NCBI RefSeq assembly: GCF_029338195.1
Contig: NZ_CP119779.1
Coordinates: 1,426,001 to 1,490,000, forward strand
Direction of reading: 5' to 3'
Source: Haloarcula litorea
GTDB lineage: Archaea; Halobacteriota; Halobacteria; Halobacteriales; Haloarculaceae
Length of the DNA: 64,000 nucleotides
The notes beneath the pieces are model-generated. The model did not search any database and was not told the origin of the DNA. It worked only from the letters and a program-made list of their open reading frames with translations. This document shows, piece by piece, positions 47,874-56,993 of the stretch (positions are counted from its first letter, which is position 1; each line of letters opens with the position of its first letter). The position numbers and the translations under genes are program-made.

Positions 47874-47949
47874 GCCAAGGTGGCAGAGTCCGGCCTAACG
47901 CAGCGGCCTGCAGAGCCGCCTACCGCCGGTTCAAATCCGGCCCTTGGCT
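47874..47949 (+). tRNA. tRNA-Cys (anticodon GCA)
   Basis: A 76-nt tRNA: acceptor GCCAAGG pairs with CCTTGGC, discriminator U as usual for Cys; the anticodon arm GCGGC-CTGCAGA-GCCGC gives GCA; the T arm is GCCGG-TTCAAAT-CCGGC. No intron is seen. Its position after 5S is typical for haloarchaeal rRNA operons. Confidence 0.97.
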
Positions 47950-47959
47950 CTCTCTGTCG

Positions 47960-48403
47960 TCACTCTCGGTCGGGTTCCTGAGCGAGTGCACGGTCACGGA
48001 GTTCCCGACACCGGTCCCCCTCCACTTCGAGTTCGGGGACCGGCGTGGGTTTGCCGTCGTCGACCGCGACGAAGGTGGCGAAGGCGCTGGTGGTCTGTTC
48101 GGTCTGGCCGGTTTTCGGATCCTCGCGGGCCACTTCGATGTGGACGCGCACGCTGGTTCGGCCGGTGGCGTAGGCGTACGACTCGACGAGAGCGGTGTCG
48201 CCGATGGGGATGGGGCGCTCGAAGTCCACGCGGGACATCTGGGCCGTGACGCAGGCCTCCTGTGCGGCTCGCATCGCCGACATCGCGCCGACCTCGTCCA
48301 TCCACTTCATCACGATGCCGCCGTGGGCGGTCTCGTAGTTGTTGGCGTGGGTCGGTTGGACGCGCTCGCGGTTCTCGATGTACGTGTCTGCGATGTTTGG
48401 CAC
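47960..48403 (-). CDS. Acyl-CoA thioesterase, hot-dog fold
   Basis: A 147-residue hot-dog thioesterase. The family motif NNYETAHGGIVMKWMDEVGAMSAMR holds the active-site region, followed by the strands FERPIPIGDTALVESYAYATGRTSVRVHIEV. It should hydrolyse acyl-CoA to free acid and CoA in the cytoplasm. It starts at GTG 48403, as upstream in-frame sequence looks non-coding. The stop lies 10 bp from the tRNA-Cys 3' end on the other strand. Confidence 0.9.
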   Translation of the reverse strand: MPNIADTYIENRERVQPTHANNYETAHGGIVMKWMDEVGAMSAMRAAQEACVTAQMSRVDFERPIPIGDTALVESYAYATGRTSVRVHIEVAREDPKTGQTEQTTSAFATFVAVDDGKPTPVPELEVEGDRCRELRDRALAQEPDRE

Positions 48404-48611
48404 AGTCCGGCATTCCACGGGTGGAGGGAAAACTGTGTGGTCGGCGGGGGCGACTGGCGCGTCAACACCGGGCGTCGTGCAGCGATGGTTCCCGTGGCCC
48501 CGTCTATGCCGTGGTCCGACTCGGGAGCGACCGCAAGTCACGGCCGACGACTCGGTATCCAATTATTTTTCATAAAGATATTAGTTCCGTGCGCTCCCGT
48601 CGGATCGTGCT
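48404..48611. other. Divergent promoter region of thioesterase and subtilase genes
   Basis: 208 bp between divergent starts. The AT-rich patch ccaattatttttcataaag (about 48559-48577) lies about 35-50 nt before the subtilase ATG and is the clear promoter element for that gene. No ORF or RNA gene is convincing in the rest. Confidence 0.5.
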
Positions 48612-49943
48612 ATGTCTCAGCACACTAGGCGGACGTTCCTCACGACGACGGGTACCGTCCTCGGTGGTATCGCGGTCGGATCGACGGTCACGGCGGCGAC
48701 GCGGACGGAGCGGTTCATCGTGCGGACACGGGAGAGGCGGACGCCGTCGGCGGTCGAGGTCGTCCACGAGATGCCCGGGGTCGACGTGGCGGTGGTACGC
48801 GGGTCGGAGTCGGCAGTCGCGGAGTCGGCGGCGGTCGAGGCGTACGCGCCGGACGTGGAGGTGGACGTAGACCTGCCGGCCCCGAGTGACGCCGCCCCGA
48901 CCGTCGAGGAGACGTCGGTGGGTGACGAGCCCGGGTACGGCCTGCAGTGGGACAAGCAGGATCTCGACGTCGCCGACGCCCACCGAGTCACGGAGGGCGA
49001 GGGGTCGAGGGTCACGGTCATCGACACGGGCGTGGCCGCGGGCCACCCCGACCTGACGGTCAACGAGGAGCTGTCCCGGAACTTCACCGGCGACGGGTTC
49101 GGGGCCGCCACACCCGCAGGCGGGTACCACGGCACTCACGTCGCCGGTATCGTCGGTGCCAGCGACGACGGGGGCGGCGTGATCGGCACCGCGCCCGCGA
49201 CGGAGCTGGTCGACTGCCGTGTCTTCTCGCCGGCGTCGTCGGCGTCGTTCGGGGACATCCTCGCGGCGGTCGTCTACAGCGCTGCGATCGGGGCCGACGC
49301 GGCGAACCTCTCGCTCGGGGCATACCCGGTCCCGCGACGGGGGTTCGGGAGCTTCTACGGGAAGGTGCTCAACAGCGTGATGACGTACGCGAACAGCCGG
49401 GGGACGCTGCTGGTCGCCGCCGCCGGCAACGACGGTGCCGATCTCCAGCACGACGGGAACGTCGTCAGCCTCCCGAACGAGGGCGCACAGGGGTTCAGCG
49501 TCGCCGCGACCGGCCCAATCGGGTTCGGATGGGACGCCGCCGACGAGTCGCCACCACAGAGCCCGGCGTTCTACACCAACTACGGGACGAACGCGGTCGA
49601 CCTCGCTGCACCGGGCGGTGACGCCCACCTCGGCGCGATCGGGAGTGGTGTCCCGTACTATCTCGACCTCGTGTTCAACACCATCGCAGAGCCGATCTAC
49701 GAGACCGACGAGGACGGGGACGTAACCGGTATCGATGACGTCGAGTACACCTACTCGTGGCTCGCGGGCACCTCGATGGCGGCCCCGCAGGTCGCGGGCG
49801 CGGTCGCACTGCTCAGGAGTGAGTACCCCGATCTGAACGCCAATCAGGTGGCGTCGCGGCTGCGACGGGTCGCCGAGGTCCCGGACGGGTACGACAAGTC
49901 CTACTACGGGGCGGGCTACCTGAACGTCGTCGACGCGCTGTAG
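48612..49943 (+). CDS. Tat-secreted subtilisin-like serine protease (halolysin-like)
   Basis: A 443-residue S8 protease. The N-terminus has a Tat signal (HTRRTFLTTTG) ending near Ala29. Residues 30-100 form the inhibitor-like propeptide, and the catalytic domain follows with Asp138 (VIDTGVAAGHPD), His176 (YHGTHVAGI), oxyanion Asn273 (AAAGNDG) and Ser388 (LAGTSMAAPQVAG). All catalytic residues are present. It lacks the C-terminal extension with cysteines found in some halolysins. It probably works outside the cell, maturing by self-cleavage. Confidence 0.95.
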   Translation: MSQHTRRTFLTTTGTVLGGIAVGSTVTAATRTERFIVRTRERRTPSAVEVVHEMPGVDVAVVRGSESAVAESAAVEAYAPDVEVDVDLPAPSDAAPTVEETSVGDEPGYGLQWDKQDLDVADAHRVTEGEGSRVTVIDTGVAAGHPDLTVNEELSRNFTGDGFGAATPAGGYHGTHVAGIVGASDDGGGVIGTAPATELVDCRVFSPASSASFGDILAAVVYSAAIGADAANLSLGAYPVPRRGFGSFYGKVLNSVMTYANSRGTLLVAAAGNDGADLQHDGNVVSLPNEGAQGFSVAATGPIGFGWDAADESPPQSPAFYTNYGTNAVDLAAPGGDAHLGAIGSGVPYYLDLVFNTIAEPIYETDEDGDVTGIDDVEYTYSWLAGTSMAAPQVAGAVALLRSEYPDLNANQVASRLRRVAEVPDGYDKSYYGAGYLNVVDAL

Positions 49944-49988
49944 CGGGCGAGGCGAAAAGCCATTATTCGGGCCGCTGTCAGGGGGCGT

Positions 49989-50834
49989 ATGCGCATCGCC
50001 GTCCCCAACAAGGGCCGCCTGCACGACCCGAGCGTCGAACTCCTCGAACGGGCCGGCCTCCACCTCGTCGACGGGGCCGACCGCCAGCTGTACGCCCAGA
50101 CGGTCGACCCCGACGTGACCGTCCTCTACGCCCGCGCCGCCGACATCCCGGAGTACGTCGCCGACGGCGCGGCCGACGTCGGGATCACCGGCCTCGACCA
50201 GGTCCGGGAGGCCGGGGTCGACCTCGTGGATCTGCGGGATCTGGACTTCGGCCGCTGTCGGCTGGTACTGGCCGCCCCCGAGGCCGACGGCGTCGAGTCC
50301 GTCGCGGCCTTCGACGGGGGCCGGGTCGCCACGGAGTTCCCGAACGTCACCCGGCGGTTCTTCGACGAGCAGGGGGTCGACGTCGACATCACGGAGGTCT
50401 CCGGCGCGACGGAACTGACGCCCCACGTGGACATCGCGGACGGCATCGTCGACATCACCTCGACCGGGACGACCCTGCGGATGAACCGCCTCGAGGTCGT
50501 CGCCGAGGTCCTCCAGAGCTCCGTCCACCTGTTCGCCCGCGCGGACACCGCCGACGACGAGAAGGTCGACCAGATCGACACGGCGCTGGGATCGGTCCTG
50601 TCGGCGGACGACAAGCGCTACCTGATGATGAACGTCCCCGAGGACGCCTTGGACGACGTGAAGGACGTCCTCCCGGGGATGGGCGGGCCGACCGTGATGG
50701 ACATCGCCGGTGCCGACGACGTGGCCGTCCACGCGGTCGTCGAGGAGAGCGAGGTCTTCGAGACGATCAACGATCTCAAGGGCGTCGGCGCGTCGGACGT
50801 GCTGGTGACCGAGATCGAGCGGCTCGTAGAGTGA
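49989..50834 (+). CDS. hisG: ATP phosphoribosyltransferase (long form)
   Basis: A 281-residue first enzyme of histidine synthesis, joining ATP and PRPP. Features are the N-terminal [21 protein letters not shown], the PRPP-binding [17 protein letters not shown] near residue 155, and a C-terminal regulatory domain (about 205-281, [20 protein letters not shown]) that marks the long form inhibited by histidine and needing no HisZ partner. No other his gene is adjacent; haloarchaeal his genes are usually scattered. Confidence 0.96.
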   Translation: MRIAVPNKGRLHDPSVELLERAGLHLVDGADRQLYAQTVDPDVTVLYARAADIPEYVADGAADVGITGLDQVREAGVDLVDLRDLDFGRCRLVLAAPEADGVESVAAFDGGRVATEFPNVTRRFFDEQGVDVDITEVSGATELTPHVDIADGIVDITSTGTTLRMNRLEVVAEVLQSSVHLFARADTADDEKVDQIDTALGSVLSADDKRYLMMNVPEDALDDVKDVLPGMGGPTVMDIAGADDVAVHAVVEESEVFETINDLKGVGASDVLVTEIERLVE

Positions 50835-50838
50835 GCGC

Positions 50839-52464
50839 TCAGAAGACGTCGGCGGTCCCGTCCTTCCGGGGTTCGGTCGCGCCCGACAGCGTCCCATCCG
50901 TCCACCGGGCGATCTGTGCACCGCCGAACCGCGGGGGCAGGTCCACGCCCACGTCGTGGCCCCGCCGGACCAGCTTCGAGGTGACGTCGGCGTCGAAGCG
51001 AGCCTCGACGGCCAGCGTCCCGTCCTCGCGGTAGCGCCACCGCGGTTCGTCCAGCGCCGCCTGCAGCGGCAGGTCCCGGTCCAGCAGGTGCGAGAGCACC
51101 TGGACGTGGCCCTGCGGTTGCATGTAGCCACCCATCACGCCGAAGGCCGCCCAGTCGTCCTCGCCGAAGCGGGCCAGGCCGGGGATGAGCGTGTGGAAGG
51201 GGCGCTTGCCGGGTTCGACGCGGTTGGGGTGGGCGGCGTCGAGTTCGAACGAAGCCCCGCGGTTCTGGAGCGTGAGGCCGGTCGAGCCGGCCGCGAGGCC
51301 GCTCCCGAAGCCCATAAACAGGGAGTTGATGAACGAGACGACGTTGCCCTCGCCGTCGGCGACGGTCAGCAGGACCGTGTCGGCGTCCTCGGCGGCGGAG
51401 TCGAGCATCCCGACCTCGGGGTCGTCGATGGCCTCCGGGCCGACCTCCTCGGCGCGCTCGGCGGCCCACTCCTTCGATTCGAGCGGCGGCACGTCCTCGT
51501 ACTCGGGGTCGGTGATGTAGTGGTGGCCGTCGGTGAAGGCCAGTTTCGTCGCCTCCGCGAGCAGGTGGGTCCGCTCGACGTCGTCCTCGGCGTCGGGGAC
51601 GCCGACCGCCTCGGCGACGTTCAGGGCCTCCAGGGCGATGAGGCCCTGGTTGTTCGGCGGCAGCTCGTACACCTCCGCCCCGTCGTAGGTCGTCGAGACG
51701 GGGTCGGGGAACTCCACCTCGAAGCCGGCGAGGTCGCCGTGGTCCAGCAGACCCCCGGCGTCCTGCACCGTCGCGACGATCTCGTCGGCGATCGCCCCCT
51801 CGTAGAACGGGTCGGCCCCCGCCTCGGCCAGCGTCGCTAGGGTGTCGCCCAGCTGGGGCAGGGCCATCCGCTCGCCCACCTCGGGGGCACGCTCGCCGTC
51901 GACGAGGTACTGCTCGCGGGCGGCGTCGTTGCGCAGGGTCGGCTCGCAGGCCGCCCACGCCGACGCGATGACCTCGCTGACGGGGAACCCCTCTCTCGCG
52001 TAGTGGATGGCGTCGGCCAGCACCCGTTCCAGCGAGAGGTCCCCGAACCGCTCGACGGTGGCCTCCCAGCCCCGGGGCGCGCCGGGGACGGTGACGGCGA
52101 GGGGGCCGCGCTCGGGCATCTCGGCCGCCGCCGGGTCGACGCCCTCGCGCTCGGCGACGGCCTCTCGCATCCGTTCCAGCGTCGCGGCCTCGGGCGCGCC
52201 CCCGCAGGCCCGCATCGCGCCCACGTCGCCGTCCGCGGTCCGGTACATCGCGAAGGCGTCCCCGCCCAGGCCCGTACTCATCGGTTCGACGACGTTCAGC
52301 GCCGCCGCGGTCGCCACCGCGGCGTCGAAGGCGTTGCCCCCGTCGCGGAGCACGTCGACGCCCGCTTGGGCGGCGAGCGGCTGGCTGGTCGCGACGACGC
52401 CGCGGGTCCCGTAGGCCGTCGAACGCCGGGAACTGAATCGGTCCAGGTTCGGTGTCCCGTCCAT
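50839..52464 (-). CDS. Gamma-glutamyltransferase family protein
   Basis: A 541-residue N-terminal nucleophile hydrolase. The N-terminal chain shows RGVVATSQPLAAQAGVDVLRDGGNAFDAAVA. The probable self-cleavage and nucleophile Thr is in DTVLLTVADGEGNVVSFINS near residue 360, and GSGLAAGSTGLTLQNRG and GKRPFHTLIPGL follow as in Ggt. It would transfer or hydrolyse gamma-glutamyl groups; haloarchaea contain gamma-Glu-Cys rather than glutathione, so that is a plausible substrate (inference). No export signal is obvious, unlike bacterial Ggt. Its stop is 4 nt from the hisG stop, convergent. Confidence 0.9.
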   Translation of the reverse strand: MDGTPNLDRFSSRRSTAYGTRGVVATSQPLAAQAGVDVLRDGGNAFDAAVATAAALNVVEPMSTGLGGDAFAMYRTADGDVGAMRACGGAPEAATLERMREAVAEREGVDPAAAEMPERGPLAVTVPGAPRGWEATVERFGDLSLERVLADAIHYAREGFPVSEVIASAWAACEPTLRNDAAREQYLVDGERAPEVGERMALPQLGDTLATLAEAGADPFYEGAIADEIVATVQDAGGLLDHGDLAGFEVEFPDPVSTTYDGAEVYELPPNNQGLIALEALNVAEAVGVPDAEDDVERTHLLAEATKLAFTDGHHYITDPEYEDVPPLESKEWAAERAEEVGPEAIDDPEVGMLDSAAEDADTVLLTVADGEGNVVSFINSLFMGFGSGLAAGSTGLTLQNRGASFELDAAHPNRVEPGKRPFHTLIPGLARFGEDDWAAFGVMGGYMQPQGHVQVLSHLLDRDLPLQAALDEPRWRYREDGTLAVEARFDADVTSKLVRRGHDVGVDLPPRFGGAQIARWTDGTLSGATEPRKDGTADVF

Positions 52465-52551
52465 ACGTTCCCGTCCGGCGGGTGTCGGTGAAAACCCTTC
52501 CGCCGCCGGCAGAGCCGGCGTCCGGGCCGTCGCGGTCGTCGACCACTCGCC

Positions 52552-53796
52552 CTACTCGTCCAGCCGCCACAGCGCCACCGCGAAGCCGACGCCGAGCAGG
52601 GGGAAGACGGCGAGGCCGAGGAAGGCACCGTCGGGCCCCGCCGCCGAGAGCAGGATCCCCGAGACGGCGGCCCCGGCGGCCCCGACGCCGAAGTTCGTCA
52701 GGTAGGTGTACCCGTAGGAGAGCCCCCGGTCGCCGGGCGGGCTGTACTCGGCGATGGTCGCCTGATAGATGGGCTGGAGGGTGAACAGGAGGAAGCCGAG
52801 CACCGCGCTGGCGGCCAGTAGCGGGCCGACCCCGGCCTCGGCGGCGGGGACGAACAGCACCGAGATGGCTGCGAGGCCGCCGAACACCGCCGTCAGTCCC
52901 ACGGGCGTCCGGATGCGGTCGGTGAGCTTCCCGCCGACGTACTGGCCGCCGATCCCGACCGCGAGCAGACCGACGTAGAGGTAGTAGGCCACGTCGAACT
53001 CCTGGGCCAGCCGGCTGTCGGCGGCGAACAGTCGGACGTACTCGGAGACCGGGGGGAGGAAGCCGCCGAGCACTTCCGGGAGGAAGGTGGTCGCCCCGCG
53101 GTAGAACAGCCCGTTCATCATCACGACCAGCATCGCGACGGTGAAGCCGGTCGTGAACAGCCCGCGGCTGTCGGCGAGGAACTCCCGGACGGAGCTCGGC
53201 GGTCCCGACTCGTCGACCTCGCCCCCGTCCGTGCTGACGGCGGCGGTCTCGTCGAACTCCACGGAGAGGGCGTAGGCGACGGCGGCGGCCGCCGGGAGGA
53301 CGAGCAGGGCCGCGACCACGCGCCAGTCGAACGCCAGCAGGAGCAGGGCGGTCACGAGCGGCCCGCCGGCGATGCCGGCGTTGCCGGCCATCCCGTGGTA
53401 GGCGAAGCCGGTGCCCCGCTCCTCGACGCCGGTCGAGATGAGCGCGAGTCCGGCGGGGTGGTAGACGCTGGCCCAGAGGCCCCACAGCGCCAGTGCGAGC
53501 GTGAGCGTGGGGATGCCGGGCGCGACGCTCAGAAGCAGGAAGGACGCCCCCATCCCGACCAGACAGGCGGTGACGACCCGGTTCGCCCCGTAGCGGTCGG
53601 CCAGCATCCCGCCCGGGAGCGCCCCCGCGCCGAACAGCGCGAAGCCGACGGCGGTGACGGTCCCCAACAGCGCCGTCGTCACCGGGAACTCGGTGAGCCA
53701 GACGGTGACGAAGATCGGGATGGACAGTTCGTACGTGTGGACGAGCGCGTGTGCGACACCGGTGAAGGAGACGATGGCGCGGTCGTTGGCCTTCAT
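52552..53796 (-). CDS. Major facilitator superfamily transporter
   Basis: A 414-residue protein with twelve hydrophobic segments in two halves. The loop-2 MFS motif appears as GALPGGMLADRYGANRV near residues 55-75, with a related motif GGKLTDRIRTPVG in the second half. A central acidic loop (about 185-215) separates the halves. Substrate unknown. Its ATG overlaps the stop of the upstream small membrane gene (ATGA), so the two are coupled. Confidence 0.9.
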   Translation of the reverse strand: MKANDRAIVSFTGVAHALVHTYELSIPIFVTVWLTEFPVTTALLGTVTAVGFALFGAGALPGGMLADRYGANRVVTACLVGMGASFLLLSVAPGIPTLTLALALWGLWASVYHPAGLALISTGVEERGTGFAYHGMAGNAGIAGGPLVTALLLLAFDWRVVAALLVLPAAAAVAYALSVEFDETAAVSTDGGEVDESGPPSSVREFLADSRGLFTTGFTVAMLVVMMNGLFYRGATTFLPEVLGGFLPPVSEYVRLFAADSRLAQEFDVAYYLYVGLLAVGIGGQYVGGKLTDRIRTPVGLTAVFGGLAAISVLFVPAAEAGVGPLLAASAVLGFLLFTLQPIYQATIAEYSPPGDRGLSYGYTYLTNFGVGAAGAAVSGILLSAAGPDGAFLGLAVFPLLGVGFAVALWRLDE

Positions 53797-54185
53797 GTTG
53801 GTCCGAAGATGTTGAACAGAGCTATTCCCAGCACCGATGCGAACGCGAAGTGCAACAGCACCAGTGGGGCGGTCGAGCGCGTCGAGAGACGGTACGTGTA
53901 GCTGATGGCGATACCGTCGGCGACGAGCGTCACCAGGAGGAGGACGGCGACCCCGAGGCTGGGGCTGACGGGGCCGACGCCGGTGGTCCCCCAGCGCTGG
54001 AGCAGAATGGAGACGACGGCCGGGACCAGCGCCGCCTTCGCGGCCAGCTGGCTGGGCGTGTCACCGATGAAAAACGTCGCCGCGAGGTGGAGCGTGACGG
54101 CGTAGAAGAGCCACGCGACTAACAGCGTGACGGCGACGGCGAGGAGCCCCCCGCCCGTCAGACTCGGCGACGCGGCCTGGAGCAT
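53793..54185 (-). CDS. Small four-helix membrane protein, coupled to MFS gene
   Basis: A 130-residue protein with about four hydrophobic segments (roughly 12-33, 45-65, 73-90 and 105-125) and few charged residues. It resembles haloarchaeal families of unknown function. It is translationally coupled to the following MFS gene by an ATGA overlap, which suggests a shared transport role. Confidence 0.75.
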   Translation of the reverse strand: MLQAASPSLTGGGLLAVAVTLLVAWLFYAVTLHLAATFFIGDTPSQLAAKAALVPAVVSILLQRWGTTGVGPVSPSLGVAVLLLVTLVADGIAISYTYRLSTRSTAPLVLLHFAFASVLGIALFNIFGPT

Positions 54186-54239
54186 AGCGGCCGTAGCGGC
54201 CGACGGCGCTTGGGCGTTGCGTTACCGGTCGAACGGGGC

Positions 54240-54800
54240 TCAGTCCAGCAGGCCCAGCTCCTCGAGCCGGGAGACGATCTTGTCGACGGCCTCCTCGGCG
54301 TCCTCGGGCTTCTTGCCGCCGGTGATGACGAGCTTCCCGGAGCCGAACAGCAGGGCCACCACGTCGGGTTCGTCGAGGCGGTAGACCAGCCCGGGGAACT
54401 GCTCGGGCTCGTACTCGATGTTCTCCAGGCCCAGGCCGATGGCGATGGCGTTGAGGTTGAGGTTGCGGCCCAGGTCCGCGCTCGTGACGATGTTCTGGAC
54501 GACGATCTCGGGGTCGTCGTCCACCTGGATGTTGAGGTCGCGGAGCTTGTCGAAGACGATGCGCAGGCTCTGGTGGACGTCGTCGGTGGACTTCGCGCCC
54601 GTACAGACGATCTTGCCCGAACGGAAGATCAGCGCCGCGGACTTGGGGTCCTGGGTGCGGTAGACGAGGCCGGGGAACTGTTCGGGGTCGTAGTCGGCAC
54701 CCTCGAGGTCCATCGCCACGCTCTGGAGGTCGAGCTCCTGTCCGATACCAGTCGAGGCGACGACGTTTTCGATGTTGATGGTCTCCTTGGGGTCAACCAT
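54240..54800 (-). CDS. tbp: TATA-box-binding protein
   Basis: A 186-residue archaeal TBP made of two direct repeats. The repeat mark PEQFPGLVYR occurs at about 39-48 and 131-140, with SGKIVCTGAK and SGKLVITGGK as the matching following strands. It bends TATA DNA and recruits TFB and RNA polymerase. Haloarchaea have several TBPs; this one has a canonical acidic tail (AEEAVDKIVSRLEELGLLD). Upstream on its strand are two AT-rich elements (ctttataaacc and ccttaaata) giving a strong promoter. Confidence 0.97.
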   Translation of the reverse strand: MVDPKETINIENVVASTGIGQELDLQSVAMDLEGADYDPEQFPGLVYRTQDPKSAALIFRSGKIVCTGAKSTDDVHQSLRIVFDKLRDLNIQVDDDPEIVVQNIVTSADLGRNLNLNAIAIGLGLENIEYEPEQFPGLVYRLDEPDVVALLFGSGKLVITGGKKPEDAEEAVDKIVSRLEELGLLD

Positions 54801-54813
54801 ATCTCGACTTAAA

Positions 54814-54834
54814 TCACGTATTTAAGGTTTATAA
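54814..54834 (-). promoter_or_regulatory. Promoter of tbp
   Basis: On the minus strand ctttataaacc and then ccttaaata lie about 20-35 nt before the tbp ATG at 54800. The first has the form of a strong TATA box, fitting a constitutive general transcription factor gene. Confidence 0.55.
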
Positions 54835-54963
54835 AGGTTGATGGCGTTCGGTGACAGGTCGGTCAGGGGAAACGTCATCTCGGTGACCGAAGCCCCCTAA
54901 ATCGGGGCGGAAATCCGGCCGTCGACCGGCACCCTCATACCCGCTCGGCCGCACGCTCGGGGC

Positions 54964-55995
54964 GTGTACGTCCTCGAACTGGCCGGACAGGACGACCCGT
55001 TCGCGGGCCGCGAGGCCGCCAGCGCCGCCAGCGACGTGACGCCGCTCGCGCCCGGACTCGCGACGGCCCGGGGCGTGACCGAGCGCGCGCGCCACCTCGC
55101 GTTCACCCGGCGGGCCTGCGCGCTGGTCGGGACCGGCGACCCGACGATCGAGAGCGCCCGGACGGTACTCGACGCGGCGACCGTCGATCGGACGGGGACG
55201 GTGGCGGTCCGCGCGGTCGACGTGCGGGCCAGCACCCGGATCGACACCCAACGAGCCGAGCGGGCGCTGGGCGGCGTCCTCACCGACCGGGGGTTCGCCG
55301 TCGACCTCGACGACCCCGACCACACGCTGTACGCCTACTTCGCCGACCCCGCGGGCGACGAGGAGGGGGGTCGCGGCGAGGCCTGCTGTGCGCTCGGCTG
55401 GGCGGCCGTCGAGACGGTCCGGGACTTCGGCGACCGCCGGCCGACCGACCGGCCGTTCTTCCAGCCCGGGAGTATGGACCCGCTGGAGGCCCGCGCGCTG
55501 GTCAACGTCGCGGGCGCTCGCCCCGGTGCGACCGTCGTCGACCCGATGTGTGGGACCGGCGGACTCCTGTTGGAGGCCGGCCTCGTCGGTGCCCGCGTCG
55601 TCGGCGGCGACGCACAGGCGAAGATGGTCCGGGGGAGCCGGCGGAACCTCGCGTCCGGACTGGACGGCGACGGCCACCCGGACCGGGCCGCCTACCCCGA
55701 ACCCGGTCGGTGGGACGTCTGCCGGTCCGACGCCGCCCGTCTGCCGATCGCGGGCGACGCGGCCGACGCGGTCGTCTTCGACGCGCCCTACGGCCGCCAG
55801 TCGCGCATCGAGGGGGAACTCCGCCCCCTCGTCGCCGGCGCGCTCGCGGAGGCCCGCCGGATCGCCCCGCGCTGTGTCCTCGTCGCCGACCGCGAGTGGA
55901 CCGACGCCGCCCGCGAGGCCGGTTGGTCGGTGGCCGACCGCTTCGAGCGCCGGGTCCACCGCTCGCTCGTCAGACACGTCCACGTGCTGGAGTGA
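54964..55995 (+). CDS. THUMP-domain tRNA (guanine-10) methyltransferase
   Basis: A 343-residue protein starting at GTG. Residues 1-150 form a THUMP-like RNA-binding region. The Rossmann methyltransferase follows: FFQPGSMDPLEARALVNVAG leads into the SAM motif DPMCGTGGLLLEAGL near residue 196, and the catalytic NPPY-type motif reads DAPYGRQS near residue 278. The order matches archaeal TrmG10/Trm11, which makes N2-methyl- or dimethylguanosine at tRNA position 10. The DPPY to DAPY change is the one departure from the consensus. Confidence 0.9.
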   Translation: MYVLELAGQDDPFAGREAASAASDVTPLAPGLATARGVTERARHLAFTRRACALVGTGDPTIESARTVLDAATVDRTGTVAVRAVDVRASTRIDTQRAERALGGVLTDRGFAVDLDDPDHTLYAYFADPAGDEEGGRGEACCALGWAAVETVRDFGDRRPTDRPFFQPGSMDPLEARALVNVAGARPGATVVDPMCGTGGLLLEAGLVGARVVGGDAQAKMVRGSRRNLASGLDGDGHPDRAAYPEPGRWDVCRSDAARLPIAGDAADAVVFDAPYGRQSRIEGELRPLVAGALAEARRIAPRCVLVADREWTDAAREAGWSVADRFERRVHRSLVRHVHVLE

Positions 55996-56084
55996 CCGTT
56001 CGTCCAGTTTTTCTGGACGGTTGCCCACCGTATTTCGACGGGCGACAATCTTTATGCGGCCGCGTGTGTTAGCCGTTCCCACGA

Positions 56085-56240
56085 ATGCCTCGATGGTCCG
56101 ATCCAGCACCGTGTGACGACGACGAACAACTGTTCGAATGTCCGTCCTGTGGCACCCGGCTCTGTAGCGAACTCTCCTCGGTGGACTGCGAGCGGTGCGG
56201 GCGTGAGATGCAGAACCTCAGCGTCCCCCGACCGGAGTAG
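56085..56240 (+). CDS. Rubrerythrin-like mini zinc protein (51 aa)
   Basis: A 51-residue protein with an acidic start (MPRWSDPAPCDDDEQL) and four main cysteines in FECPSCGTRL and DCERCGREM, the spacing of a rubredoxin/zinc-ribbon-like site, plus extra Cys10 and Cys27. A TATA-like ctttatgc (about 56050-56057) lies about 30 nt before the ATG, giving a leaderless start. Similar haloarchaeal proteins are usually called rubrerythrin-like. Function unknown. Confidence 0.72.
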   Translation: MPRWSDPAPCDDDEQLFECPSCGTRLCSELSSVDCERCGREMQNLSVPRPE

Positions 56241-56257
56241 CCGGCCGAGAACGGCCG

Positions 56258-56791
56258 CTACCGGAGTTCCGACAGCGCCGCTTCCGTGTCCCCGTCCATC
56301 CGTTCCAGTAGCGACCGCGCTCGCTCGCGGGCCGTCCCCTCGGGGGTCACGAGCACCATCCCCTCGTCCGGCTGGCCGTAGACGACGCTCGCGCCCTCGG
56401 GGACCGCAAGCACCGCCGGGAGCGTCGCCAGGTCCTCCTCGCCGTCGACGTCGACGAGCGTCGTCTCGCCGGCGGCCAGTCCCTCGCGCATCGCGGCCAG
56501 CAGGTCCCGAGTGAGCGTCCCCGCGGGGTTCTCGACCGAGACCGTGCGCTCGAACCCCCCGATGGCGGCGGTGACCTCCTCGTCGACGGCCGAGCGCTTG
56601 GTCCGCTCGTCGACCAGCGCCAGCGCCGGGACGTAGCCCGCCTCCAGCAGGTGGTAGGTGACGATGTCGCCGACGGCGACGATCGGGTCGCCGGCGTCGG
56701 CCAGCAGTGCGTCGGCGTCGGTGTAGATCGGCCCCAGCGGCTCCTTGAGTTCCGCGCGCAGCGCCGCCGGGAGTTCGAGGAGAACGCTCAC
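56258..56791 (-). CDS. GTP-dependent dephospho-CoA kinase
   Basis: A 177-residue protein of the archaeal DUF359 family, shown in Thermococcus to be the GTP-dependent kinase for the last step of CoA synthesis. Characteristic stretches are DPIVAVGDIVTYHLLEAGYVP near 35-55, the conserved LVDERTKR, VENPAGTLTRDLLAAM, and VDGEEDLATLPAVL. It is last in the eIF2 gamma - PIN - RpoE' - Spt4 operon, 4 nt after spt4, its usual archaeal neighbour. Confidence 0.9.
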   Translation of the reverse strand: MSVLLELPAALRAELKEPLGPIYTDADALLADAGDPIVAVGDIVTYHLLEAGYVPALALVDERTKRSAVDEEVTAAIGGFERTVSVENPAGTLTRDLLAAMREGLAAGETTLVDVDGEEDLATLPAVLAVPEGASVVYGQPDEGMVLVTPEGTARERARSLLERMDGDTEAALSELR

Positions 56792-56795
56792 GTCG

Positions 56796-56993
56796 TCAGC
56801 GGACCTTCAGCGCGTACTGGCCCGGTTCGGTCACTTCCATCTCCTTGGCGATGTCTGACTGCTCGGGGTGGGCGATGACGACGTAGCCCGCCCAGTCCTC
56901 CGTCAGCGAGGTGCTCCCACAGGCCTGACACTGGCTCTCGACCTCGGCGTCCTGCACGCGGTGACAGTCGCGACAGACGAGTCGGTCCGCCAT
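56796..56993 (-). CDS. spt4: Transcription elongation factor Spt4 (RpoE'')
   Basis: A 65-residue zinc-ribbon protein with knuckles VCRDCHRV and CQACGSTSL, then the Spt4 fold segment WAGYVVIAHPEQSDIAKEM. It pairs with Spt5 on RNA polymerase to raise processivity. It overlaps the rpoE1 stop by one base (TGATG), so both are translated together. Full length for the family. Confidence 0.95.
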   Translation of the reverse strand: MADRLVCRDCHRVQDAEVESQCQACGSTSLTEDWAGYVVIAHPEQSDIAKEMEVTEPGQYALKVR